Origin: Zancudomyces culisetae | Lineage: Eukaryota > Kickxellomycota > Harpellomycetes > Harpellales > Legeriomycetaceae | Reading direction: 5' to 3' | Assembly: GCA_001969505.1 (NCBI GenBank) | Contig: LSSK01000157.1 | Location: 1-24,688, forward strand | Length of the DNA stretch: 24,688 bases | In this document: positions 1-8,863 of the stretch, piece by piece | How the letters are laid out: each line of letters starts with the position of its first letter | Numbering within the stretch: the first letter of the stretch is position 1 | Notes under the pieces: generated by a model | Database searches by the model: none | Told to the model about the DNA's origin: nothing | What the model saw: only the letters and a program-made list of their open reading frames with translations | Made by a program: the position numbers and the translations under genes

Positions 1-3000
1 CAAGCGACTTGCTATCTGTAGCGTGCGAACTGGTGTTGGAAATATCGTTATCTTTTTCATGAGATGACTTGCCAGTTGGTGATGTAGAAGACGCGGAGGA
101 AACCGAAGAAGAGGAAATGCTAGAATGATTTTCAGTATCATGGGATTGTCGAGTGTATTTTGGCAAACTATCTTCAGGAACGGGCGTATTTGGAGTTGAA
201 ACCGAAGGAGTAGGATGATCTAAAAGTCCTAAACTCTTGGCAAATTCATGCTTGATGTTAGTTACGATACCTTGCAAGGGATTCAGTGCTGATTGTGGAT
301 TGACATTTTGAAGAGCCGAAAAGGCTGCAATTTTCTTTGGGCTGCTATGGCCATTATCATTGACTTTTCGAGCGGAAAAGAAGTTTTCTGATTTGTTGGA
401 TGGTATATCGTCATTATAATCATGGTCGCTTAACGAGACCTCAGATCCATAAACACTATAAAGATCATAGCTCGAGTTTGCTCTGCTACTACTACAATAC
501 ATATTGTAGTAGCCGCGCCTGCGATTATAATTATCAATATGGCCATCATTGTCCAGAAGCTCCATTATCCAATCGCACAAGTTGTTTGTTGCAGCTTGAG
601 CATCCGCAAAAATAGACCCGATCTGCATAAACCCATGGGACATTCCCTCTAACAATTTGACTTTGATTGGGGTGGAGCATATTTGCTCCATATTCTTAAT
701 ATTCACCTCCCTAACATAGTGGTTAGTCAGTACAGGAGAGAACTCGGACTTTTCCGCTAATAGTGCAGCAGTGTCCAAGTCGGCAGTAGGCATTATGGGA
801 GGAAATCCGCTAACCGATGTTGATGTCGGCTCGTGCAGAAGACTAGCTCTGGAGGTAACTCGTGACAGCGGTGCCGCAGTATCATCATAGTTCACTAGAT
901 TCAAATCCCATAGCCCTTTGTCTTTTGCTCCGCTGATGTTTCCCTCTTTGGTATCCTGTCTATACTGCTTATTCAGCATATTCTCCTCCTCGAGCGCATA
1001 TTTAGAAAGCCGGACAAATTCCATCTCCCCGCTCTTCTCGTTATTTCTGCCGTCAAACTTTGTCATTTTCAATGATTTTAAAAACATCTCGCGCGAGCTT
1101 TTGCTTCCACGGGGCGAATACCCAGAGTCGGAATCACTCACTTCGGCGCTCGTTGGGTTACTACTACTATCACCAATATAAAACTGAGATCTCATTAACT
1201 CAGGATCATCTGTGTACATGATGTCTTTATTCAATCTATCGCGGCTTTGAGCTTTTCTTTTGCCTTCCCATCTCTGCTTATCGATTTCCTTGTGGTTTTG
1301 GAAATTCACCACGCTGCGATAAATTCTTTTTCGATCAGGATGGATCCTTCCCTCAATATTTAGTAAGACGTTGTTGGAATCTTTGATGTTATGATGGCTA
1401 GAAGATGTGTCACTTGTATACGTACTTGCTTTTTCAAATCTATGGAAATCACGTGAGTCATTTTCAGCTACAGAACCTTCCTCAAACGATGGTGGCTGTT
1501 CGCTAGCAGTATTTTTCTTCAAATCAAGATCCTCCGCTGCAGCTTTGGTGGTAGAAGTAGCGCTGGAGTTTGCTTTTTCTGGCTGGGTTTTGCTTTCTAC
1601 CCCGGCATTCTGGGTCATTAATTGCTTCTCAATAACTTGTGCCCTAACCTTGGCTTTCGCCTCACGAATCCGCCCCGCAAAAATAACAGTATCATCGACT
1701 AAAGGGTCCTTCTCACCACACATAAAATATGTATCTGGAAATCTCGCAAGCAACTCATCTGGCGCGACTATGGGTGAAAAGTAGTAATCCTTTTGAAAAT
1801 TTGGAGAGGGGTTGGGTCCAATGTAAAGCAACGCCATGGCTCTCATCATTTCCGGTGAAAGTATCATATCGTTGAAATAAACAAACTTGCTTGTCATAGT
1901 GAGACGATAGCTGTTCGAAATGTTGTTGCTGTCAGCATCCAGAGTTTGTCTGTGGTTTTCATCTCTACTTTTTTTTGAGTGTTGTGACTGAGGTCTTCTA
2001 GCCGAGGATTGAAATATATCGTTTATTGGATGTGCCATATTTGCGTGATTAATTTGATCCTGATCTCCAATTTTAGAAATATCCTCAGAAATTCTTTTTT
2101 TATGATACCCTGCCCCTCCTCTCCTTTTAAACTCACCTTTATCCTCACTTTCGCCATCATCATCACCTTCACTTTCATCATCATCATCACCCTCATTTTC
2201 ACTTTCACTTCTACTATCGCTTTCACTATCTCTGTAGTCTGACTCGGAGGGTGAATACTCCTCTGGGTTTATATCCTCCTTGACATACCGAATCTTATCT
2301 GCAATTTTTCTAGTGTCTTTAGACCACAACGTCGATCGCCTAGACACTGACTTGTTGTCAAGTTCTAACGGCGAAACGTGATTTAAATGATTTTTAGGCT
2401 CTAATATATCAACACCACCATCTTCACCCTTAAAAATTGCATTCTTTTTTGCGACAGTAGCAACACCTGTAACCAAATCCATTTCTTTTACTGTCATCCA
2501 TGACCGAATGTCAAAGTCAAACAAGCCATACACAAAGATAATCCCTTTTGGAAGCGGCATCTCCTCCTCTGATTCCAAAATTCTGAACATTACGCTTGCT
2601 GAAATGTTTGCTCCTGCTGAATCTCCAACTATAACTATTTCGATCTTCTCATCATCACTCAGCTCAAGCCCTATACATTTTCCATTTGATTTTACCAAGC
2701 TTTTGTACACTTCGAAGCATTGGTCAATTGCATACGGATACGGGTGCTCAGGCGCTTTTCCATAATCCACACTTACAATTATCGCACCAGTTGTTTTTGC
2801 CCACTGCGAAAGATAGTCATCATGACATGGTGGGCTCATTGAGACATACCCTCCACCAGGATAGTCCAGAATGATCTTTTTAGTCTTTTTGTATTTTTCG
2901 ATTGAATCAGCAAACATTATGTAACACAGTGCTGGCTTTGTACCACTAAATCTTGTCAATGACGAGTCTTCAGAAAATATACCACCACTGTCACGCGACT

Positions 3001-3379
3001 CTGAAGACTTATTTTTACCCTCGATCCCAAAGCTCGGATCATAATCTGTCCAATACTTTAGGTGCCACGGCTTGACCGCATTCTTCTGACAATGCATGTA
3101 ATTTTTGCTAAAGTCGTTCCTTTCGTCAGGCAAGTACGTGCAAACACGTACATCGAGTTTTGGGGAACCACACCACCTTAAAAATCTCAAAAACGGATTA
3201 TCCACTGGTTTCCCCCAAGATACGCGAAGATGTTCTGTAGTGATTAGAGCTCTGAACTTTCTCGTTTTTTCCTCTGCGCTTCTCGGGTTTAGAAGGTAAT
3301 AAAACGTGAACAGCATCGAAAATATATGTCTTAAGATCGCGGGCTTAAAATACATTGCTGTCCAGAACCCGGCATCCAT
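1..3379 (-). CDS. Hormone-sensitive-lipase-like alpha/beta hydrolase, C-terminus cut by the window edge
   Basis: This reading frame is open from an ATG at 3379 to the left edge (1126 codons, no stop), so the gene is partial. An in-frame stop lies near 3468 with no ATG between. Residues about 9-31 are hydrophobic and could anchor the protein to a membrane or lipid droplet. The hydrolase core shows an oxyanion-type loop PGGG (174-177), a nucleophile elbow GDSAG with Ser254, an acid motif GEKDPLVDD with Asp558, and SHGFMQ with His915. These order as in the HSL / abhydrolase-3 family, whose members hydrolyse acyl or steryl esters; the substrate here is unknown. The family core is about 300-350 residues, whereas here Ser-Asp and Asp-His are separated by about 300 and 357 residues because of two low-complexity insertions (roughly 290-495, with an acidic Asp/Glu/Ser run at 380-413, and 575-895). 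At least 210 more Ser-rich residues follow the His. The first Gly-rich motif has Pro where HSL enzymes usually have His. Confidence 0.9.
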   Translation of the reverse strand, partial: MDAGFWTAMYFKPAILRHIFSMLFTFYYLLNPRSAEEKTRKFRALITTEHLRVSWGKPVDNPFLRFLRWCGSPKLDVRVCTYLPDERNDFSKNYMHCQKNAVKPWHLKYWTDYDPSFGIEGKNKSSESRDSGGIFSEDSSLTRFSGTKPALCYIMFADSIEKYKKTKKIILDYPGGGYVSMSPPCHDDYLSQWAKTTGAIIVSVDYGKAPEHPYPYAIDQCFEVYKSLVKSNGKCIGLELSDDEKIEIVIVGDSAGANISASVMFRILESEEEMPLPKGIIFVYGLFDFDIRSWMTVKEMDLVTGVATVAKKNAIFKGEDGGVDILEPKNHLNHVSPLELDNKSVSRRSTLWSKDTRKIADKIRYVKEDINPEEYSPSESDYRDSESDSRSESENEGDDDDESEGDDDGESEDKGEFKRRGGAGYHKKRISEDISKIGDQDQINHANMAHPINDIFQSSARRPQSQHSKKSRDENHRQTLDADSNNISNSYRLTMTSKFVYFNDMILSPEMMRAMALLYIGPNPSPNFQKDYYFSPIVAPDELLARFPDTYFMCGEKDPLVDDTVIFAGRIREAKAKVRAQVIEKQLMTQNAGVESKTQPEKANSSATSTTKAAAEDLDLKKNTASEQPPSFEEGSVAENDSRDFHRFEKASTYTSDTSSSHHNIKDSNNVLLNIEGRIHPDRKRIYRSVVNFQNHKEIDKQRWEGKRKAQSRDRLNKDIMYTDDPELMRSQFYIGDSSSNPTSAEVSDSDSGYSPRGSKSSREMFLKSLKMTKFDGRNNEKSGEMEFVRLSKYALEEENMLNKQYRQDTKEGNISGAKDKGLWDLNLVNYDDTAAPLSRVTSRASLLHEPTSTSVSGFPPIMPTADLDTAALLAEKSEFSPVLTNHYVREVNIKNMEQICSTPIKVKLLEGMSHGFMQIGSIFADAQAATNNLCDWIMELLDNDGHIDNYNRRRGYYNMYCSSSRANSSYDLYSVYGSEVSLSDHDYNDDIPSNKSENFFSARKVNDNGHSSPKKIAAFSALQNVNPQSALNPLQGIVTNIKHEFAKSLGLLDHPTPSVSTPNTPVPEDSLPKYTRQSHDTENHSSISSSSVSSASSTSPTGKSSHEKDNDISNTSSHATDSKSL

Positions 3380-3739
3380 TGCGTTCAAAATATATGCTGC
3401 TCTAAAAAAGTTTCTCGAATAACTTTGCCTGAGCGGCTCAGGAGCTATTTGTAGTGTTTTATTTTAAGTATTTGCTTGGTGAGTATTTTCTTGACTTAGT
3501 GCTAACCCAGGCTTTTTGCATTATTTTCTCGCCTAATAACATTTCTATATTTTTATCAAGAAATCGTATAACAATATTTTTGTTTAAAAATTACCGCTTA
3601 TTCCTAGTATGTCATCACCATGCCTGACGATATGCACAAAAACTGACCATACTACAAGTGCCTTCCAAATCGGTGTTTTACCTATTATATTATTGCATTT
3701 ATACCCGTTTGCTTAGGATTTCTAACCGAAAAATACTTG
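3380..3739. other. Intergenic, upstream of the lipase gene
   Basis: This is A/T-rich DNA with several short upstream ATGs on the minus strand and no ORF of note. It would be the lipase promoter or 5' leader. I see no tRNA or repeat in it. Confidence 0.5.
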
Positions 3740-4111
3740 CTAGGATGATAAAACAAACAAAAAACACGCACCTAGCCTTCTTTCTATGTTTTTTATAATA
3801 CCAGGGGTTCTTTTCCTTCTGAGCACAAGGATTCTACAAAAATAATATCACCTTTTCAAGTTAGTACCAACCCATACTAATTCACAAAGTAAATCTTATT
3901 TTTTAAAGGTTCACTATAGTGAGAAAGGTAAGTATGGGGTAAGGATAAAAACAAAAACCAAACGTTGATAGCAGGTGACTACAAGCAACTGTATCGGGAG
4001 GCAAAATACACAACAAAAGTTAACCGGATGTACTTACCCTAGAATAACAACTATTATCGCCTGCCACCTTCGAACCCTCACAGAAGGTCTTCCAAGAAAG
4101 TGTTCCAGCAT
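3740..4111 (-). CDS. Possible two-exon small gene encoding a 55-residue membrane-type peptide
   Basis: The proposed exon 1 is 4111-4038 (24 codons plus two bases) and exon 2 is 3833-3740, ending in TAG. Splicing the intron described separately keeps the frame open (phase 2). The product has a basic stretch (RVRRW), a hydrophobic segment at about residues 17-29, then RRKR, and a second short hydrophobic C-terminus. A TATATATTA sequence lies at 4173-4165, about 55-60 bases before the ATG. I recognise no family. The splice signals are strong but the ORF is short, so the intron may instead belong to a 5' leader of the lipase or to a noncoding RNA. Confidence 0.3.
3834..4037 (-). other. Predicted spliceosomal intron (204 bases)
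   Basis: On the minus strand the donor is GTAAGT at 4037-4032, the branch site is a perfect TACTAAC at 3866-3860, and the acceptor is TTTGTAG ending at 3834. The branch adenosine lies 27 bases from the acceptor. This is the canonical budding-yeast arrangement, with a T-rich stretch just before the AG. No long flanking ORF explains it; see the small-gene candidate. Confidence 0.6.
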
Positions 4112-4164
4112 CCTTTTTTGTTCTTAGTTCCAGCTTTACCCTTATGTTTGTCGCTGTTTTGTTT

Positions 4165-4173
4165 TAATATATA
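4165..4173 (-). promoter_or_regulatory. TATA-like element
   Basis: TATATATTA lies 54-62 bases upstream of the ATG of the spliced small-ORF candidate, a usual spacing for a short-leader yeast promoter. A/T-rich DNA makes chance matches common. Confidence 0.25.
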
Positions 4174-4308
4174 CCCGTTCCACTGTTAATATTTCTGCTA
4201 TAAATTATCTTTAGATTAGCGAGTTCTTGACAGTTCGTAAAGACCAACCAAGAAGAAAGTTTTAGTTCGTATTTTTCCGCGCTGCTCCGTATTTTACCGC
4301 TTCGGTAG

Positions 4309-4324
4309 AAAAAAAATTTTTTTT
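4309..4324. promoter_or_regulatory. A8T8 palindrome, RRPE-like
   Basis: A perfect A8T8 palindrome lies about 200 bases upstream of the small spliced ORF candidate. It resembles the AAAATTTT core of the ribosomal-RNA-processing element (RRPE) of yeast ribosome-biogenesis promoters. Function is inferred only. Confidence 0.25.
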
Positions 4325-6983
4325 GCCTTCGCTCTGTTTGCATTTATTGTCGCTCCTACCTGCCTTTTATACTCAATCCTATTTTTTTTGGCGTGTTTTA
4401 CAAGCAAAGAACAAAAAACAAAAAATATGAATATAAACCAGCTTAGAAAAAAAAAAGATAAAAGAAACCAACTTTTGAGTTTTAATGTGGGATTTTGTTT
4501 GCCTAATTAGGTACAATCGAATTTTCACATTCCAGTCTCATAAAAAAAAAAAATAACCGCTTACATGAAATAAACGACGACTCAAGCTCCAATATTTCTA
4601 TTCCAGCCTCTATCAACTCCCCATTCATTCGGTACAACACTCACCAATAATCTGCTTTGGTATAAAGCACTTAACAAAAGCAATCAACTCTCAAATAATG
4701 ATTTTCCCTTCCTATCCGGTACTTACTGGTGCTAACAACTACATCTTCTCTTTAGAAGCTATGACAACAAATCTTTTACATCTTTTTATCCCCTTTTAAC
4801 CTAGAGCGGAATGTAAAAGTAGCTGTGCTTGTTTGTTGAGAACCTCAGAAAAAATATATACTGGTAAATGTATTGAGCAAAAATCACATGGTGCACTGAA
4901 AAATTGACTTCAGTTGCATTGCAGAAAAAATCACATTACTGGCTCGTGATAATTTGTGCAGTAGATAGGAATCATGTAAGTTTTTTTCACAAATGTTTGC
5001 ATAAATGAACATGAAAAGCAAAGCCAAAAATCACAGCCATCCCTTCCTCTCCCCTGAGATCACTATTGCTGGAAGGACATTTCCCTCGTTATTTATAAAC
5101 TGCTTTTTCATCGCCCTTTTCAGCGAATTATCAATGTTCTTCATGTGCAAGTAGATTGGCGGAAAAAACTTTTTATATACGAGGATTTTATTTCGGTAAT
5201 ATTGATTTTCAGATACATCTACATTGATATAAATCGCCATCTTTTTTTTCTAGTTCTCAACATTCTGCAACTCAAATTGTGTCGCTCCCCCCCTCCCCCC
5301 TCTCCTCCTCCTCCTCTTCTCCTCTCCTCTTCATAGAAACTAACCAAGGTTGCACAGTGCTTGAAAGGAAAGAAATAGCTGGCAAGTTAAAAATAATAAC
5401 AGAAAAACTGATGATTTCTTGGAATGCGCTCAGAACATTCTTTAATTGACTCGAAAAAAAGCATGATACTTGTTAGCTTTGTGTGAAGGGTCTCTCAACC
5501 CCTCATTCGCCATGTATTATTTTGAATTTGCATGTGAAAGTTTTAAAAGGTTTGAACTATTTCTTGTGATTATCATTTACTTGTTTTCGATGAAATTTTT
5601 ACAAAATGCGCGTCAACAATATTGAGTAATGTTCGTAACCATAATATAACAACTGAGAACCACAGAAACATTAAAAAAAAACAACAGGTATTACAACACC
5701 CTTCAACTATAAATCTAGGTAATGCGTAGATGTACTTTTAGTATATACACCGTTCATCCATAGCTGTCATTGTAGCTATACTAATATCAGATGATGCGAT
5801 TTCAATGATTTTTTTGGGGAGAGAGACGAGAGAGGATGGTAAATGGAGAATAACATATACGATTTTTGTGCATTTCTGGTATCTTTGCGTGTAAAGCTTC
5901 ACTTAGGGGTACGAATAAGATGAACTCCAAATATTAGTGGTGTATAAATAAAAAATCTGGGATTATATATTTTCTTGCCTAATCTGCTCCATCCCTCCAG
6001 TGCTCATAGCCCAAAAAAAATTGAAAATATACCAATACTTAGCTAAGCATTGTCATGTTAAAATTCAATTTGCCTATTTTTTGTAATCAGTAATTAATTT
6101 AGAGTATGTAATCAGAATTTATTTATTGTGTGTTTCTGTCAGACTGGATTTTATTAGTAGAATATAAAAATAATTAGGTATTCAAAATATATAGGTGAAA
6201 AAAATTGTCCTCGCGACACCTGTTCTTCCCTTGTGAGTACTTTTGTGAATATATTATATATATATGAATTTTTTCTTTTTTCTTATATCTGTTTTATTAT
6301 GTTTTTTTGTATTTTTTTATGTTGTAATATTATTAAAAAACTTTGAGCATTGTTCAATCCTGTCAAAGTTAGGCACCATGCATGTTGAGAGGTGATTATT
6401 AGCCAAACTCAATTGTTGAGAATAGGGTTAACATTTTGTCTAATACTTTTACTTTCCATAGGTGGAAAATAGTCGTACATAAATACGACAGCATACTAGC
6501 GACTACTCCAATATTACATCATCTTCAGTCGAGTAGCCAAGTAAACTTGATGAAAATATAACTACTATTAACACTGATACAGTCTATTTGGGCTCATCTC
6601 CACTGCATTGTAGCATTTCAACATACAAAAATCCAACAGATATTAACGATTTCATTTTATTTAATGGTTGTTCCTGGATGAGATAGCTCTTTCTTTTGTA
6701 TGCTTCTTTTTTCTACAAATATGAAATTTCATAATCATCACAATTACGAAAAGAATACACCATGGAGATCAATGGTCTAAGCAACAAACCATGTAAAGGT
6801 TATGTTGATAGAGGTTTAAAAAATTGATCAAGAAAAAAAAAATGGACACATGGTTCAAAAGGTGATTTGCACACAAGATATACTTAGGTTTAAACATCTA
6901 CACGTTTTATTAAATTAGAATTAGATGCGTGTTGGAATACAAATGCTATATAAACAAAATAATCAACAAACTATTGCAAACAT
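4325..6983. other. Long gene-free A/T-rich region
   Basis: About 2.7 kb lie between the small-gene candidate and the 3' end of the NOP13-like gene. Only short ORFs occur. The longest of interest, 5240-5031 minus (69 codons), has no recognised family. The region also holds a 48-base homopyrimidine tract (5285-5332) and an AT dinucleotide run near 6246-6265. I found no tRNA-like B box with a matching T stem, and no point-centromere element set. Confidence 0.5.
5285..5332. repeat. Homopyrimidine/homopurine tract
   Basis: The plus strand is C/T only for 48 bases, beginning with C-runs separated by single T and continuing as CTC/TCC units. The purine strand has G-runs at one end. Such tracts act as nucleosome-excluding or triplex-prone promoter elements in yeasts, but no nearby gene start is confirmed. 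Confidence 0.6.
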
Positions 6984-8231
6984 CTATTCAGATGGGAAAT
7001 TGCGAGAATACTCAACACGAAGCTTTCTACCGTCAAATACGGAATCGTTCAGCGAGTTGAAAGCTGATGTGGCAGATTCCTTATCATTGTAGTCAAAGTA
7101 ACAGAAGCCACGTGGTTTTGTAGGATTGTCTCTGAATGTAGGAATAGAGACGTTCTTAACATCTCCATACTTTCCGGCCAACTTCTCCAAAGATTGCTTT
7201 GTTGTTGAAAAGCTAAGATTTTTAACAACAATGCTAAATGAAGGAGGGCGATCGGCTCTGTTGTTGTCATTACCATAACTGTTGTTTCTATTTCCACCAT
7301 TAAAGTTGTTTCTGTTATTATAGTCGTTGGCTGGAGTCTTTCTTCCGTAATCAGTGTTGAGCTTAATTAGAATCTTGCGGCCCAAAATTTCACACTCAGA
7401 CAGTGCAACAGCTTTTTCAGCCACCTCAACGGTTTCAAAATCAACATATCCAAATCCTCTGATCAAGTTGGAGGTGTTATTGTTGTAGTTGTTGTTTTGT
7501 TTTGGCAAGGATACGCGTGTTGGATTTTCAATACCATTGGATGTAAAGAATTCAATCACATCTTCTTGGGTTGTGTTGTACGAGAGATTTCCTATCCAGA
7601 TCCCTGGCTGCTTTTCACTTTTGTAAATACTATCAGCGCGTTTATCGTTCTTCTTATCTGATTTTTGCTTCTTGTTTGTTTTTTCATTGTCCTCTGGAGA
7701 CTCGCGCTTTCTGCTAACCTTTTGAGCGCTCTCGGCTTCATCTTCGTTCTTCTTATCCTCAGTTGCTTCTATACTACTTTCCTTAGTTTCATCTTCAGCC
7801 TTTTCCTCCTCTTCGTCAGCTTTTTTGCTGTCTGTATCCTTATTCTTCTTTTCTTTCTTCTTCTTATCCTTCTTCTTCTTGTCTTTCTTTGAATCAGAAG
7901 CATCGGCTGATGATACCTCAGCAACTTCGGGTTCAGAAGCACTGGTGGTGCTGTCTTTTTCTACAGAACCTGTTTGTTCCTCAACTTTGACGCTATCAAC
8001 CTCCATAGCAGTGTCTTGTTCTGCTTCCACCTTTTTGGCCTTTTGTTTTTTCTCTTTCTTTTCCTTTCTCTTGTCCTTCTTGTCTTTCTTTGAGTCTTGA
8101 GCGGCTTCGGTTTTTTCAACTGGGGCTGGTGAGGCTTCTGTGTTTACAACTTCTGGTGCAGCAGCTTCGCTGACCTTGACCTTGGCTTTTTCGGTTTGTT
8201 CTTTCTTGCTGGCCTTTTGTGATTTACCCAT
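6984..8231 (-). CDS. NOP13: Nucleolar two-RRM RNA-binding protein, NOP13-like
   Basis: The protein has 415 residues. The N-terminal half (about 1-200) is highly charged, with Lys-rich blocks (49-67 and 115-131) alternating with acidic Ser/Glu stretches, typical of nucleolar proteins. RRM1 covers about 211-292, with RNP2 beginning IWIGNLSY (211-218) and RNP1 RGFGYVDF (258-265). RRM2 covers about 333-410, with RNP2 IVVKNLSF (334-341) and RNP1 RGFCYFDY (374-381). An Asn/Gly-rich linker (302-325) joins them. The tail of RRM1 (LSECEILGRKILIK) matches the equivalent region of S. cerevisiae Nop13, and the length is close to its 403 residues. Nop13 is a nucleolar protein found in pre-90S particles with an ill-defined role in rRNA processing. 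Alternatives are other charged-N-terminus RRM proteins such as the Nsr1/nucleolin type, but no RGG tail is present. The start ATG is the first in frame and is followed by MGKSQKASKK. Confidence 0.8.
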   Translation of the reverse strand: MGKSQKASKKEQTEKAKVKVSEAAAPEVVNTEASPAPVEKTEAAQDSKKDKKDKRKEKKEKKQKAKKVEAEQDTAMEVDSVKVEEQTGSVEKDSTTSASEPEVAEVSSADASDSKKDKKKKDKKKKEKKNKDTDSKKADEEEEKAEDETKESSIEATEDKKNEDEAESAQKVSRKRESPEDNEKTNKKQKSDKKNDKRADSIYKSEKQPGIWIGNLSYNTTQEDVIEFFTSNGIENPTRVSLPKQNNNYNNNTSNLIRGFGYVDFETVEVAEKAVALSECEILGRKILIKLNTDYGRKTPANDYNNRNNFNGGNRNNSYGNDNNRADRPPSFSIVVKNLSFSTTKQSLEKLAGKYGDVKNVSIPTFRDNPTKPRGFCYFDYNDKESATSAFNSLNDSVFDGRKLRVEYSRNFPSE

Positions 8232-8415
8232 TTTGAAAATATATATATCTTACTTGCTTTTTTGCTGAGAGTGCGGGGTTTGGATAGAAACTTTATATGT
8301 TTGGATCTTTTGCTATTAAAGTATATTGCGATATGAAGCGTGGTCAACCGAAAATTCTAATAAATTAGCCCTGTTCTTTGAATTGAACAATATTTTGCTG
8401 GTTAAATACTCTTGA

Positions 8416-8434
8416 TGAAAAAAAAATTTTTTTT
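8416..8434. promoter_or_regulatory. RRPE-like TG-A9T8 block upstream of the NOP13-like gene
   Basis: The plus strand reads TG followed by A9 and T8. This contains the yeast RRPE form TGAAAAATTTT with extended runs, at about 190 bases from the start of a ribosome-biogenesis gene. In S. cerevisiae RRPE is bound by Stb3. Assignment here is by similarity and position only. Confidence 0.4.
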
Positions 8435-8513
8435 ATTTTTTGATGTGTTTTGAAAATTGATCTAATATTTTATTTACTTTGCAATGTCTCCTCAGTACGC
8501 GTAGAATTAATAT

Positions 8514-8546
8514 AAAAAAATTTTCAAAAAAAAAAAAATTTTTTTT
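8514..8546. promoter_or_regulatory. Paired A/T palindromes (A7T4 and A13T8)
   Basis: Two further A(n)T(n) blocks lie side by side, separated by one C. Read on the minus strand the first is TGAAAA followed by seven T, again RRPE-like. They could also be simple nucleosome-depleting poly(dA:dT) tracts. Confidence 0.35.
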
Positions 8547-8863
8547 GTACACCAGTCAGTAAGCTCTAACATTTTCGATATTTGTAAGAAAAAAAAATCA
8601 TGCAAAAAGTTTTCACGCAGGATTGGAGTTGCCACAGAATATAGTGGGATTATTCATGGTATTTTTATGCGAGAATTTCTTTTGTGTAGCTACGAGTTTT
8701 AATTTTCAACCAGCAATTTGTTTAGCAGCCAAATTTTAATAAAGAATAATAAATGGCAAAAAAAAAAAGTAAAACATAATGAAGATATCTAACTAAATGG
8801 CATGTACCACAGTATTGTGAGAATAAAAGGTAATTTACAACTAGGAAAAGCAACCATATAAAA

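Larger units (their letters stand above)
8232..8863. other. Intergenic: NOP13-like promoter and LTV1 3' region
   Basis: About 630 A/T-rich bases without a gene. Three A(n)T(n) blocks occur (8418-8434, 8514-8524, 8526-8546) 190-315 bases upstream of the NOP13-like start. No PAC-type GATGAG element was seen with them. Confidence 0.5.

Noticed and set aside
312-312. Possible plasmid, phage, CRISPR or transposon content
   Set aside because: I saw no array of spaced repeats, terminal inverted repeats, transposase or reverse-transcriptase motifs anywhere in the window.
4061-4085. TTCGAAC resembling a tRNA T loop
   Set aside because: The flanking five-base arms do not pair on either strand and no acceptor stem or A box accompanies it.
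4729-4756. TGCTAAC plus a T-rich run and TTTAG on the plus strand, intron-end-like
   Set aside because: No good donor upstream and only a very short ORF follows.
4882-4889. ATCACATG, a match to the yeast centromere CDEI element
   Set aside because: No CDEIII-type TCCGAA follows at the proper distance, and the sequence between is not extremely A/T-rich.
5031-5240. 69-codon ORF on the minus strand with protein-like composition
   Set aside because: No recognised family, no clear promoter and no conserved partner; it is within chance length for this A/T content. It is mentioned only as a possible remnant.
5336-5360. AACTAAC and AG after a pyrimidine tract on the plus strand
   Set aside because: It resembles a 3' splice site, but there is no donor and no ORF on either side.
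7665-8100. Hydrophobic plus-strand ORFs opposite the NOP13-like gene
   Set aside because: They are antisense shadows of the Lys/Glu-rich N-terminus.
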